DNA of 64,000 nucleotides from Lingula anatina (taxonomy: Eukaryota > Brachiopoda > Lingulata > Lingulida > Lingulidae), in NCBI RefSeq assembly GCF_001039355.2, contig NW_019775737.1, positions 107,830-171,829 on the forward strand, in the 5' to 3' direction. The notes under the pieces are model-generated. The model was given only the letters and a program-made list of their open reading frames with translations, did no database searches and had not been told where the DNA came from. Position 1 is the stretch's first letter, and each line of letters starts with the position of its first letter. A program made the translations under genes and the position numbers. Positions 35,401 through 55,525 of the stretch are shown piece by piece.

Positions 35401-37940
35401 AATGTTGATCTCCTCCCTGAGTTGAGTCTATTATCTTAACCTGACTTGTGTCAAGACATATAGTGCATACACCGACACAGTTGATACCTCATGAGAATGC
35501 TGATCAGAAGTATTGATTTGCATTTCCAGATAGCGCGCAATTTTGCTTTCGTTTCTCTTCTTTGTTCGTCGTTTTGAGCAACGTCCCGTGTTCTTTATAG
35601 TCTTCACATTTCCAGTTGACAAGCTGGCTGCATACTGAGATTACTTTGACACTGACTGGCGCTTGACCTTGTACATCTACATTTGGTTAATCCAGTCTTC
35701 CTGTGAAATCTGAAATTTATTGATATTTATTTGTCGTTGTTTTATTTTTGTATAACAAAAACCCATGACATATTATATGTTCATTAGGGCCTACTGATAA
35801 TTTGTTATCTGTAAATGACTAAATAAATAATATTTCATTTATAGTCAAACCACTCTCTTCTGTGTTATTTTAATATTTATGGAAAGGGTTGAAGATTTTG
35901 GTATTTTAAACCAGAAAGGGATAAACATCCAAAATAAAATATTTCACTTTTTAAGGGAAAACCAAAAGGAAAACGCTGGTACAGGTACCCGTGACAACAG
36001 TGATGAGAGTCAAAGAAAATTAGCCTAATACTTTGATAGATGTATGTTGAATGAAAATGATAGGCTTCTAAATTGCTACTGTGATGGTACAATCCCCCCT
36101 ATTTAAACATACATTAAATGCAAATGTTAACATTTATCCCATCGCATCCTCTGCGTAAATAATCCATATGCAAACAAGCAGGCGATGTCAAACATGACTC
36201 AAACGGGGACTCGACGCTGTATGTCTTTACTACACATATGTTATGTTTATGTTTAGTATGGGGGGGGGGGGGAGCATTACCATCTTCCAAAACCACAACC
36301 CACACCTTCCAAAATTTTCACTTGCTTTTAACCAGATATGTCTTTGAGTCTAACTAATGTCACAATTCTCTACTCTGGAAATTTTGGAACGGAATATCAT
36401 CATTCAGTTGACTTCCAGTATGGAGAAGCTTGTCATTCAAGACACACAAATACCGCCGGGAAGTAGTGGAGGGTGTGCAGCAAAAATATGTTTCGGGGTG
36501 GACAATGGCTGACAGCCGTGGTTGCACGTGACTTAATATATTCTAACCGTTAATTTTATTAAGTATTCAGCATTTGGCTTTAACACGTGAACAGGGTCCC
36601 ATGACAGCCCAAAATCCAGTGATTTGAAATAACTAGTGGGCTTGTATTATTATACATCCATCTGCGAAGCGAATGATTCGCATAGTGAAATTCTTTACAG
36701 TATTACACGCCTACAAGTATAAAATAGCAGCACCTTAATAGATGTAATACCAACGTCATACTACATGTATACTTACTTCTATGAAATGTACCAGGATTCA
36801 TGAATGCTGTGCCCGAAGTCGGTCTTCTACCAGCCAACCATATACCAGGGAAGATATTTCTGAGATTTGTATACAGATTAGATCAAAACACAGATACATG
36901 TAGTCCAAGGTTTACCTCAGTGGTCGAGAGATGGTGTTTTGACTTCTTCAGTGTTTTTGTATCGACCTGCCACAAATCTTACAATTCTAGGCGAAAATCG
37001 GGGAAAATCAGTGTCATTACAAGAAAACGGGATAAATCTCGCTGGCCACCTTGGTCACGTTGACCTGTCACTGAAAGCGTCCAATATCCACTTTCTCCAG
37101 CACAGCTACAGCGCGACTAAGATCTTAATTACACCACGTGATCTTTTGCTAGCCACAAGCGTCTATGTTCAGTGACAATAAATCACGCGTGAGCACGAAG
37201 AGGTGCAGTGGAGTCCCTTACACGCGTCTCCAACCACAGACAAGAAAAAAACGTTGAATTCATTATGTGGTACAATTGGTGTCACGTGCAAGAGAGTCCC
37301 TGTAATACAGGCCCTGTTCACATTGATTTGAACAAGTTAAGCGTTGTCCTAGTTTTCAGATAGTTTGACCCACTTACGTCACGCTAACCATAACCTGTAC
37401 GGATCTAATGGACCCTCATTTTTTTCTTTTTTGTTTTTATCACTTAAATATAGTGTAGTACACATTGGGCGGATACAGTGCCTGGGTATTCCCTGGTACA
37501 TAGAGGTGCAATCAATTTCTTGGGTCTGATTGATATTTTTTCATGGTAGATTGGATTTTTTTTTCAAAAATATTCCTGTTTTAGGCTTCAGCTTTTTCGT
37601 CTCTTTTATTTTATCTTATTTCATTCTGGATATATAAGTCATTTAATAATCATTTTCTGATTGATAATTAAATGAATTTATTTGGTAATACAAACAAGTC
37701 ATCTCTTGGTCACAAATCCATATCAAGGATCACATCCACACAATTGAATAGTAAAATGAGTTAAAATCATAAAATATAGGTGCACACAGGTGTTGTGTTG
37801 TTGATATCTTAAAATCCAAGTTTTCGATGGCTGTCATTTTTTATTGCCAACAGTTTTGCAATAACTCAAAGAGTAACGCAATATCTGTATCATGCTGGTA
37901 TACATACATTGTGGAAGTGAATCAGCCCCATGCACTCAGC
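35401..37940. other. Intergenic sequence between two paralogous genes
   Basis: Several short open frames occur, such as the ones near 36800-37175, but none shows domain features or splice support. A G run of about 14 lies near 36257-36271. Nothing else was recognised. Confidence 0.4.
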
Positions 37941-38213
37941 CTAATAAGTTTTCAAAACATCTATAATGGCCACCGCAATTACTAGGATAAACGGCGAGAA
38001 ATCCACTGCTATCACTATAACGATTGCTAGATATCTTACTGCTGGGTATGACACGCTGTACGGAATTATCCAAGCAAACACTATGTTGATGACAATTACG
38101 CCCAATATCAGAACAATCCGCGAAATAAAAGACCAGTTCACCCTTGACCTTGACGTTAGCCTTTCTCGATGCAGCGACATCTCGACGTCACCGGTGCTTG
38201 CTGAGAATTCCAT
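37941..38213 (-). CDS. Small two-pass membrane protein, paralogue 2
   Basis: An intronless frame of 90 residues from ATG at 38213. Hydrophobic segments at about 28-52 and 58-87 match those of the 107-residue paralogue 3 kb away, including INIVFAWIIP and AVDFSPFILVI. This copy lacks the acidic C-terminal tail. Both genes lie on the same strand, pointing to tandem duplication. The family is unknown to me; a membrane location is the only safe inference. Confidence 0.65.
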   Translation of the reverse strand: MEFSASTGDVEMSLHRERLTSRSRVNWSFISRIVLILGVIVINIVFAWIIPYSVSYPAVRYLAIVIVIAVDFSPFILVIAVAIIDVLKTY

Positions 38214-38236
38214 TGCTTTTGTTTTGGTTTGGAGAG

Positions 38237-38274
38237 TGACGTCAGTGAGAGTGACGTTTTACATGGTGATGTCA
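38237..38274. promoter_or_regulatory. Cluster of CRE-like sites
   Basis: A perfect palindromic cAMP-response element TGACGTCA at 38237 is followed by TGACGTTT at 38252 and TGATGTCA at 38267, spaced exactly 15 bp apart. The first lies 24 bp upstream of the start codon of the minus-strand gene at 37941-38213. These are the sites bound by CREB/ATF bZIP factors in animals; use here is inferred. Confidence 0.5.
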
Positions 38275-39221
38275 CAGTTCAATGCTCCGCTGCCACTCGA
38301 ATGGTTCTATGAGGACAAAATACAACAGAGTTTTATTTACTCCTTGACAGAGAGTTTAATTGTAGATCACTAATCGTTATTGGTTTGTAGAAGACTGATC
38401 GAAAATGTAGACGCTATGATTACAATTAATTAAGCATTTAATTAATTAATTAAATTTAATTTATTCAAACTTTTTTATCCGGAAGTTTATATATTTAACG
38501 ACGTCGCCAAAGAACTCCCCCCCCCCTCCAAATATCTTTTCAAAGACAACATTAAAAATCGTGAAGATATCTTCCTGCTCCAACAAACTCAAATCTTAAC
38601 AAGGTGAAATGCAAATTACAAGCTGAGCAATGATTTATGTATGAATAAATACTGGATAGCTTCCTAGTCACACGTTAAACTGTGAGGTTATTTAGAGCAT
38701 GGTACATTAAAATGCGTCTCTACTTGATAATATGACATGTTAAACAGGCACAGGGAGTTTTGCACAAAAATGTTAACTTTCCTCATAAGTTTACCTCTTT
38801 CTCACGAGTGTATAATCCACCTACATTAGTTCTAGAAGCAGCCTAAGCCATTCAGACCTCCTTTAGTTTTCCTGCTATTACAAAAGGAAATATCGACTAC
38901 GCATTTTTATTTGAGAGAATTTACCGTTTTCAAGGTTTAAATTGGTAAAAATAAGCACAATGAAACTTTAGAGGACATTCAAATAAAAATGTGACATTCA
39001 GACAGTTTCAAATGCGCATAAGACACTTTTAATACGAATACACGAAAAAACGTCCTACACTCCCTTCCTGGACAGTTCCTTCCTTCTTGCACTTTACTTT
39101 TTTCGATTTTTTTGGTGCCGGGATAACCTTATCGAATTCCTTTGCGTCCTTGCTAGCTTGTCATACTACCGCAAAATATGTTGTTTTGAACACAACACAT
39201 ACACGACCCAGACCGAGGAAC

Positions 39222-39260
<39 letters not shown>

Positions 39261-39640
39261 GAGAGAGAGAGCCTGTGGGAGCGAATGTGGCTATTAAAGA
39301 AATGTACACATAGCCTACTTCTGTTCATGATAACTGAACCTACATTTGTTACCAAGTGCCCGTGCCCTCGAAAAGGTTATCTCATGTAAATCCTCCGTAG
39401 TACGACCTTCAGCGCGTCCCCTGTCAACTATCACTTCTTAATGCATGGATCTGTACTTAACAAACTGCTGGGCACGTATGCCGGTACTCTATGGTGCACG
39501 TGTTTTGAAATAAGGAATACTTGGTACTTTATGGTCAAGTGGAAGCAGTTATCCTTTATAATCCCAATAGTTTCAATTTGGATTTATGTACAGAGAGGAA
39601 AATCGCAAAGAAAGACGGAAGGTACATGTAATTTAGGGGC

Positions 39641-39706
<66 letters not shown>

Positions 39707-39958
39707 AATAAATAAAAATAATGTTGCAAACAATTTTTCGTTAGTGCGTAGACTCTTTCGCAATGATAATCAAATGCGCAATAATTTATTTACGTAACCA
39801 GTATAACCCTGACTATAACCTAGTTTGATATAGCCACGGGTTATGGGGTCTCCCTATCGGTCACATATTTACAGGGGTCATAAAGAACCTTAGTTATAGC
39901 GAGTACAGTCGCTGAAAAGATACGCTCGGTTAACATCTAGTTCATTGAGGGGCGGTGT
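38275..39958. other. Intergenic sequence upstream of the UGT gene
   Basis: It contains a (GA)n block at 39222-39270 and an (AAT)n plus (AAAT)n run at 39645-39715. The promoter of the UGT gene should lie in its right part. No coding exon was recognised. Confidence 0.45.
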
Positions 39959-41578
39959 ATGGACTGTATACCCACGTATCTCTCTAGCAATATGATGCCG
40001 TACCCATTGTATGTAGTAGTATGGGTGGCACTGCTGCACGGGAGAAGCGCCTGCCTCGGTGCTAAGATATTCATGTTGCCGTACACGCAGGTGTTCAACT
40101 CCCGGACGCTGAACATGGAGAAAATCGCCCGTCTTCTCACTGACCGCGGTCACTCGGTCACAATGATGGTGGCTGACCACTACAAACCACGGACAAACAT
40201 CGACGGCGTGTCGCTGGTCAGATTTGAGACACCCAAGCTGGAGGTGAACAAAGCGGGGGAGCTGGCCTTGGATACGACCATGAGCTCTGTTTACGAGGGT
40301 CTCGAGAAGATGATGGCGGCAATGGACGAGATGGAAGAAGCTTTCTGCCATTTTTTATTAAGAAACGAAACCAGGTTGCAAGAATTGAAAGCGACCAATT
40401 TTTCTTTGTTTCTCTTTGACTTGGTCAATTTGGGATCTGGTCCCGTACTAAACGACTTTTTAGAAATCCCGTCCATAGCATACTCCAATTTAGGATTCTG
40501 GGACCCGTGGCACGTGTTTCGCCAGCCGGTGTTTAAGTCCTTCACACCGGCCATTCCCGGGGGCTACTCCGACCACATGACGTTTTGGGAAAGACTCCAC
40601 AATGTCGACATAGAAAACGAAGTCAATGATTGGTTAGACAAGAAAATAGAGCGCACGGATGCCATGGTGTTGGAGTATTTTCCAAAGAAACCTTGGCCCC
40701 CTATGAAGAGAGCATTTGAAAGAGTTTCTCTGATGATTGCCGCCAATGTCGACTTCGCTCTGGATTATCCCAGACCCGTGATGCCTCACGTTAAACCAAT
40801 CTCTGGACTTCTTTGGACACCACCCAAACCTCTGCCGAAGTTTTACCAAGACTTAATGGCGTCTGGGCGTCATGGCGTTGTCGTGATGAGTTTCGGTACC
40901 TTAGTAGCAGAACTGACCGAGGGGATGGCGGAGGGCATCGCAAAAGTGTTCGCCAGACTACCTCAAACTGTCATCTGGAGATACAAGGGACCTGTTCCGA
41001 AGTCTCTTGGGAAAAACACGCACTTGGTCGATTGGTTTCCACAAAACGACATTCTTTCACATCCTGCCACGAAACTCTTCATCACCCACTGTGGGATCAG
41101 TAGCACGTGGGAAACTCTGTACCACGCCGTCCCCGTTGTGGCTGTCCCGTTAATTTGGGATCAGCATCAGAACGCCAGAAAACTCACAGACAGGTGCAAC
41201 ATTGGAGTATCCCTCAGCTTTTTAACATTCACTGAGGCAGACTTCGAGAGCGCCATACAAACAGTTCTTAACAACAGGACATACAAGGACAACGCCGTTA
41301 AAATGTCCGAGCTTTTAAAGGACCAACCCATGTCGGGGCAAGACCAATTGCTGTTTTGGATAAACTATGTTATACGTCACAATGGGACTCTTCATTTTCA
41401 CTCCCAAGCTTCCTACAATCTTAACTGGTGCCAGTACTTCTTAGTTGACATTATTGCCTACAAGATAGCAGTTAAATGTTTACACTACATCTTTGTGTTA
41501 GTTTGTGCTATTATGTTTTGGAAATTGCTAAAATACACATGGTTTTTATATTCTAAACAGAAGAAAAAAACAGTCTGA
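39959..41578 (+). CDS. UDP-glucuronosyltransferase family protein (single exon)
   Basis: A 539-residue intronless frame with the full UGT layout. The start at 39959 gives an 11-residue lead before MMPYPLYVVVWVALLHG, a good signal peptide, so translation may begin at Met12 or Met13. The variable acceptor-binding half runs to about residue 290. The donor-binding half carries the UGT signature (FITHCGISSTWE from about 374, ending PLIWDQHQNARKL). A membrane anchor lies at about 500-530, and the C-terminus ends KKKTV, a dilysine ER-retention signal. UGTs transfer a sugar from a UDP-sugar to small lipophilic molecules on the lumenal side of the ER in detoxification. The substrate cannot be told. 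The single exon suggests either an old retrocopy or a lineage-typical intronless UGT. No damage is seen. Confidence 0.92.
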   Translation: MDCIPTYLSSNMMPYPLYVVVWVALLHGRSACLGAKIFMLPYTQVFNSRTLNMEKIARLLTDRGHSVTMMVADHYKPRTNIDGVSLVRFETPKLEVNKAGELALDTTMSSVYEGLEKMMAAMDEMEEAFCHFLLRNETRLQELKATNFSLFLFDLVNLGSGPVLNDFLEIPSIAYSNLGFWDPWHVFRQPVFKSFTPAIPGGYSDHMTFWERLHNVDIENEVNDWLDKKIERTDAMVLEYFPKKPWPPMKRAFERVSLMIAANVDFALDYPRPVMPHVKPISGLLWTPPKPLPKFYQDLMASGRHGVVVMSFGTLVAELTEGMAEGIAKVFARLPQTVIWRYKGPVPKSLGKNTHLVDWFPQNDILSHPATKLFITHCGISSTWETLYHAVPVVAVPLIWDQHQNARKLTDRCNIGVSLSFLTFTEADFESAIQTVLNNRTYKDNAVKMSELLKDQPMSGQDQLLFWINYVIRHNGTLHFHSQASYNLNWCQYFLVDIIAYKIAVKCLHYIFVLVCAIMFWKLLKYTWFLYSKQKKKTV

Positions 41579-42089
41579 CATAAATACTGCATATATTTTA
41601 TTCCACGAATTTAATTCGTTTGATGGCACATACAAAAATATACACTTTCCCAAAAATAGCATAGCAAATTTAGCTCATTGGCTTAACTGAATATATATAT
41701 ATTATATATATATCAAAGAACATCAATTTGTTTTAACAAGTAGAAAATTTATTGGCATATGCCGAACTATTCTATCATGACAATTAATCCAAAATTTAAA
41801 CTAATTTGCATCTTTTGATAATCCATATAAAGGCATTCTCTCTCAAACATATCTTGAACCAGCCCAAGTCAAAGGCACACAATAACATTTATAGTTTTTT
41901 ACAAAAAATAAATCTGATGCATAATTATGTAAATGCCACTCAATTTCAGTCATTTAAATCTGACAATCTCTGGCAAAAATGATCAATTATATTGGTTTTT
42001 TATTGAAATTGTATTATTTTGTTTCTTCTTTTTTGCTGTCAAATACTGGATAAATCACTTATGCACTTCTTTGAAAACTAGTCAACTTC
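41579..42089. other. Convergent 3' flanks of the UGT and TTC38 genes
   Basis: The two genes converge here, so both 3' UTRs should occupy this interval. A TA-rich block lies at 41692-41714. An AATAAA at about 41906 on the plus strand could serve the UGT gene. Confidence 0.45.
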
Positions 42090-50650
<8,561 letters not shown>

Positions 50651-51214
50651 TGTTTTTTGTTAGGAATGTTTTGGATGTAAAATTTCTTGACCAATTTCAG
50701 TCGGGTTAGGAGTAAGTACGTGTTAGAGACCATACGTGCTTTGTTTCGATACTTAGCCAGGTGATTATTTCCTTTTATGCTTTGGTGCAAATATCAAGAA
50801 ACATGCAATCATGTAAATATTGTTTACACAAATGAATTGAACTGAACATTGTTTTTCTTGACATACAAAAAAACATTGTCAGTGTGTTGTACATGTTGCG
50901 ATGTAGTAGTAATGTTGATTGTTTCCCCTACAGCTGTGGTAAAATTATGTTAAAAATAGAAAACACGTGGTATGTGCATGTGTCAACAGGTTTCATTTCT
51001 TGATCATGTAAATGTTGCTGTCAGACAAAATAATAAATGATTAAGCCCAGTCACAAATAATTAAAGTCCAAGTATTTGCTTTTATACAAGATTAACTATT
51101 TCTCTGGTTATTTATCAATCTCAACATATATAAGTGTATGGCAGTTTATTTCAGCTCTTGTATTAAATTTTCACCTCACTGTTCTTGCATTTTTCCAGAC
51201 ACCCTGTTACCACC
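50651..51214. promoter_or_regulatory. Shared divergent promoter region
   Basis: TTC38 starts leftwards at 50650 and the pseudouridine gene starts rightwards at 51215. A splice-acceptor-like TTTTTCCAG lies 16 bases before the second ATG, so that gene probably has a non-coding first exon within this region. No TATA box is evident. Confidence 0.5.
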
Positions 51215-54200
51215 ATGCGACTTCAGAGTTTATACAGAGGGGCGTGTCTCTTAAGGAACACTGCTACACTCAGGGTGCAACCTCAACAGCGATACCTGTC
51301 ACATGGTGAGGGATTGGTCTCGTCTTAAGAATTGCCCTCTGGTGGACATGTTGTATCTTTTGAGTGCTATCTACTGGTTGTAACTTATTTTCATTTTCAC
51401 TTTCGCTTTTACAACTAGCCCATTTACTAAGATAAGAAGATTTTGTATTTAATGTTTTTATTATTATATCTGTTGTAATGGTCACATTGGGTCATTTAAC
51501 TGCCATCTCTGACTATAGCTTCTCTGCAGTTTCACTTGCCCCTTTAATCAACATCTACCCCAGGCTTAGAAAACTTAAACTGACTGGTTAAACAAAAACA
51601 AGCAAAAGACATCACAAAACGGAAAAAATGAAAAGGTGTATAGGATTTGAAACTTGTTAACAATACTTATACAGGGAACACTTGCTCTGTGAAAAATATT
51701 ATTATTAAGAAACAAATTCCTCTGTTCCAGGACTTCTCCAGTACTCTAGGGAAGTGTCACAAGCCTTGCAAAACGACATCCCAGTGGTAGCCTTGGAGAG
51801 CACAATCATAACACATGGAATACCATTCCCTCAGAATATACAGTAAGCAATCATAACACATGGGATACCATTCCCTCAGAATATACAGTAAGCTATCATA
51901 ACACATGGGATACCATTCCCTCAGAATATACAGTAAGCACTATCATAACACATGGAATACCATTCCCTCATAATATACAGTAAGCACTGTTATAACACAT
52001 GGGATATCATTCCCTCAGAATATACAGTAAGCACTATCATAACACATGGGATACCATTTCCTCAGAATATACAGTAAGCACTATCATAACACATGGGATA
52101 CCATTCCCTCAGAATATACAGTAAGCACTATCATAACACATGGGATACCATTCCCTCAGAATATACAGTAAGCACTATCATAACACATGGGATACCATTC
52201 CCTCAGAATATACAGTAAGCACTATCATAACACATGGGATACCATTCCCTCAGAATATACAGTAAGCACTATCATAACACATGGGATACCATTCCCTCAG
52301 AATATACAGTAAGCACTATCATAACACATGGGATACCATTCCCTCAGAATATACAGTAAGCACTATCATAACACATGGGATACCATTCCCTCAGAATATA
52401 CAGTAAGCACTATCATAACACATGGGATACCATTCCCTCAGAATATACAGTAAGCACTATCATAACACATGGGATACCATTCCCTCAGAATATACAGTAA
52501 GCACTATCATAACACATGGGATACCATTCCCTCAGAATATACAGTAAGCACTATCATAACACATGGGATACCATTCCCTCAGAATATACAGTAAGCACTA
52601 TCATAACACATGGGATACCATTCCCTCAGAATATACAGTAAGCTATCATAACACATGGAATACCATTCCCTCAGAATATACAGTAAGCACTATCATAACA
52701 CATGGAATACCATTCCCTCAGAATATACAGTAAGCACTGTCATAACACATGGAATACCATTCCCTCAGAATATACAGTAAGCACTGTTATAACACATGGA
52801 ATACCATTCCCTCAGAATATACAGTAAGCACTATCATAACACATGGAATACCATTCCCTCAGAACATACAGTAAGCACTGTTATAACACATGGGATACCA
52901 TTCCCTCAGAATATACAGTAAGCACTGTCATAACACATGGAATACCATTCCCTCAGAATATACAGTAAGCACTGTCATAACACATGGAATACCATTCCCT
53001 CAGAATATACAGTAAGCACTGTTATAACACGGGGGATACCATTCCCTCAGAATATACAGTAAGCACTGTTATAACACACGGAATACCATTCCCTCAGAAT
53101 ATACAGTAAGCACTTTGATCATAACACATGGGATACCATTCCCTCAGAATATACAGTAAGCTATCATAACACATGGGATACCATTCCATCATAATATACA
53201 GTAAGCACTGCCATAACAAGCAGGATAAACAGTAAGCAACAGAGATGATGAATAATGTTGAATTTATAAACAAAGATAGGAAATAGAAAGGGGTGGGGAG
53301 GGGTTCAAGGGAGCCCCCCCCCCTCTCTCTCTCTTTGCCCTTCACACCCACAAAGTTACATTCAGGGTGGCTTGATTCCACCTCCATCTTGATTTAACAG
53401 ATATTAATATTTTGATACTTAGTCTACATTTTACACATATATCATCTGCTAACTTTGATTGCACATAAGAGGGATGCAGGATAAATTTCCTAAATGAATC
53501 CCTGCCTCAATTTGAACTAAATGGGTGACTGCATTACTTTGTGCAGATACAGTAATAGCTCAATCATTACAACTAGGAAAAATTATCAATTTTTCAGATA
53601 CATGATTTTGGAATCATAAGCTAGATAATTTCAATGCAGCACTTTGGTCATTTTACTGTATAGAAGAGAACTATGAGGTTGTATGCTTTTCAATTATGAT
53701 GTTTCCACTCAATAGGGATGTTCTAATTTTAAGAATTTGTTATTTAAAAAATACAGTATCTGTAAAATTTACAATTTTCCTCTTTCAAATGATTGTCCCA
53801 TTACCGCAACATTAGTTTATTGCTTTCTCTACAGGATGGCAACAGAAGTGGAGGATGTTATCAGAAATAATGGAGCTGTTCCTGCCACCATGGCCATTAT
53901 GGAGGGGAAGATACAAGTGGGTGAGTTAACATTATGTTTCTAGTTTTTATAGGGGACACAAGAGATTTTATCTTGGACACTTTGGGACTGAAAAATTTGT
54001 TTGATTTACATGATGATTTGAAATAGGCAATGTCCGTATTTTTCAGCTAATATTTAAATAAGAAAAATGCATTCATTCTACAAGATATATTTGCTATTGA
54101 ACAATTTATTTGAGTCGCAGATAATGAGTTATTATCTAAATCTTCTGTGCACGCTTGGGATGCTGGTCTAAGAATATAAAGTCCAAAGCAAAAATAGTCA

Positions 54201-55464
54201 CTGTTGCCATTAATTAAACATGTACAGCTGCAATTTTCATCTGCATCAAGCATTACCATGAAACTGGGGATGGACAGAGTGTTTGTAAACTATTCCATGT
54301 TAACTTAATACTCACCACAGATAACACTGACCATATCTTGATAGAAATGTCTTTGCCATCTCGCTGTATAATGTGCTTACATTTCACTCTTTAGGTCTGG
54401 ATGGGGATCAGCTTGAAAGTCTGACTAAAGAGGGCACCAGTGCTGTCAAGACATCCCGTAGGGACATGGCTTGGGTTTTAAGTCAGGTAAACCACAGAGC
54501 TGTAAAAACTAGGACATTTGGGAGCATAAATAACATCTTTAACCTTAGTAAGATGTGTAAGACCAGTGTCACCTTAGAATGAAATATCATATTGGAACTG
54601 CCCTAGTAACCCTCCCACCCCTCCTGGGCCCCTCTCCTTTCTTGCTTTTGTATGCTGAAATTTCATGTAAAGTAAAGAGACATTCCCTCCCTCAAGGTAA
54701 AGATAAATTAGTGTGGCAGTCTTTACTTTGTGAGTCGGATCAAGTGCAAATTAATGATCATGACTGTTATTTAGTTTACCCGAACAAAATGAAGAAAAAG
54801 ATTGTTTGCACAACCTCCATCAGATGAGACTAATTGATGTTATAAGAATTCTTTATACAGGGTACATATTACAGCAGTGTATGAAGGAAAGTTAATTCAG
54901 ATTGAAAATGCACTGGTGGATTAAAACAAAATATTGTTTTATTAATTTTTAAGATCAATATTATTTATTTATTTATTACTTGTCTTCAGGGTTTCACAGG
55001 TGGACTGACAGTGGCTGGCACCATGATAGCTGCCCATAAAGCCGGTATCCAGGTGTTTGTGACTGGAGGCATTGGTGGAGTGCACAGGGGAGCTGAGACA
55101 TGTGAGGGACAAGACACACACACACACGTACGCACGCACGCACGCACGCACACACACACTCTCTCTGCTGGTATCCAGGTGTTTGTGACAGGGGGCATTG
55201 GTGGAGTACACAGGGGAGCTGAGACATGTGAGGGGCAACATATACACGCACACACACATGCGCACATGCAAGCAAGCATGCACACACGCACACACACACA
55301 GGCATGCACACATGTACCCACACGCTCACACACACATTAAAAGTTAGCATCCAGGGTAATAGTGTTCACAGAGAAACTTAGATGTGTAAGTCTGGACATT
55401 GATTCACTTGCATGCATACACTTTCATTCTCTCTCTTCCTCTCCCTCTATCTCTTTCCTCTCTC

Positions 55465-55525
<61 letters not shown>

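Noticed and set aside
37966-38373. 135-codon plus-strand frame
   Set aside because: It is antisense to the 90-residue membrane protein and runs through its upstream CRE-like sites.
51812-53215. CRISPR-like array of 47-bp repeats
   Set aside because: Repeats are contiguous with no unique spacers, and the unit is an exon end with a splice donor in an animal gene.
54969-55350. Long minus- and plus-strand open frames rich in Cys/Val or Thr/His
   Set aside because: They are translations of CA/CG microsatellites around the duplicated exon end. Only the exon and its copy have coding character.
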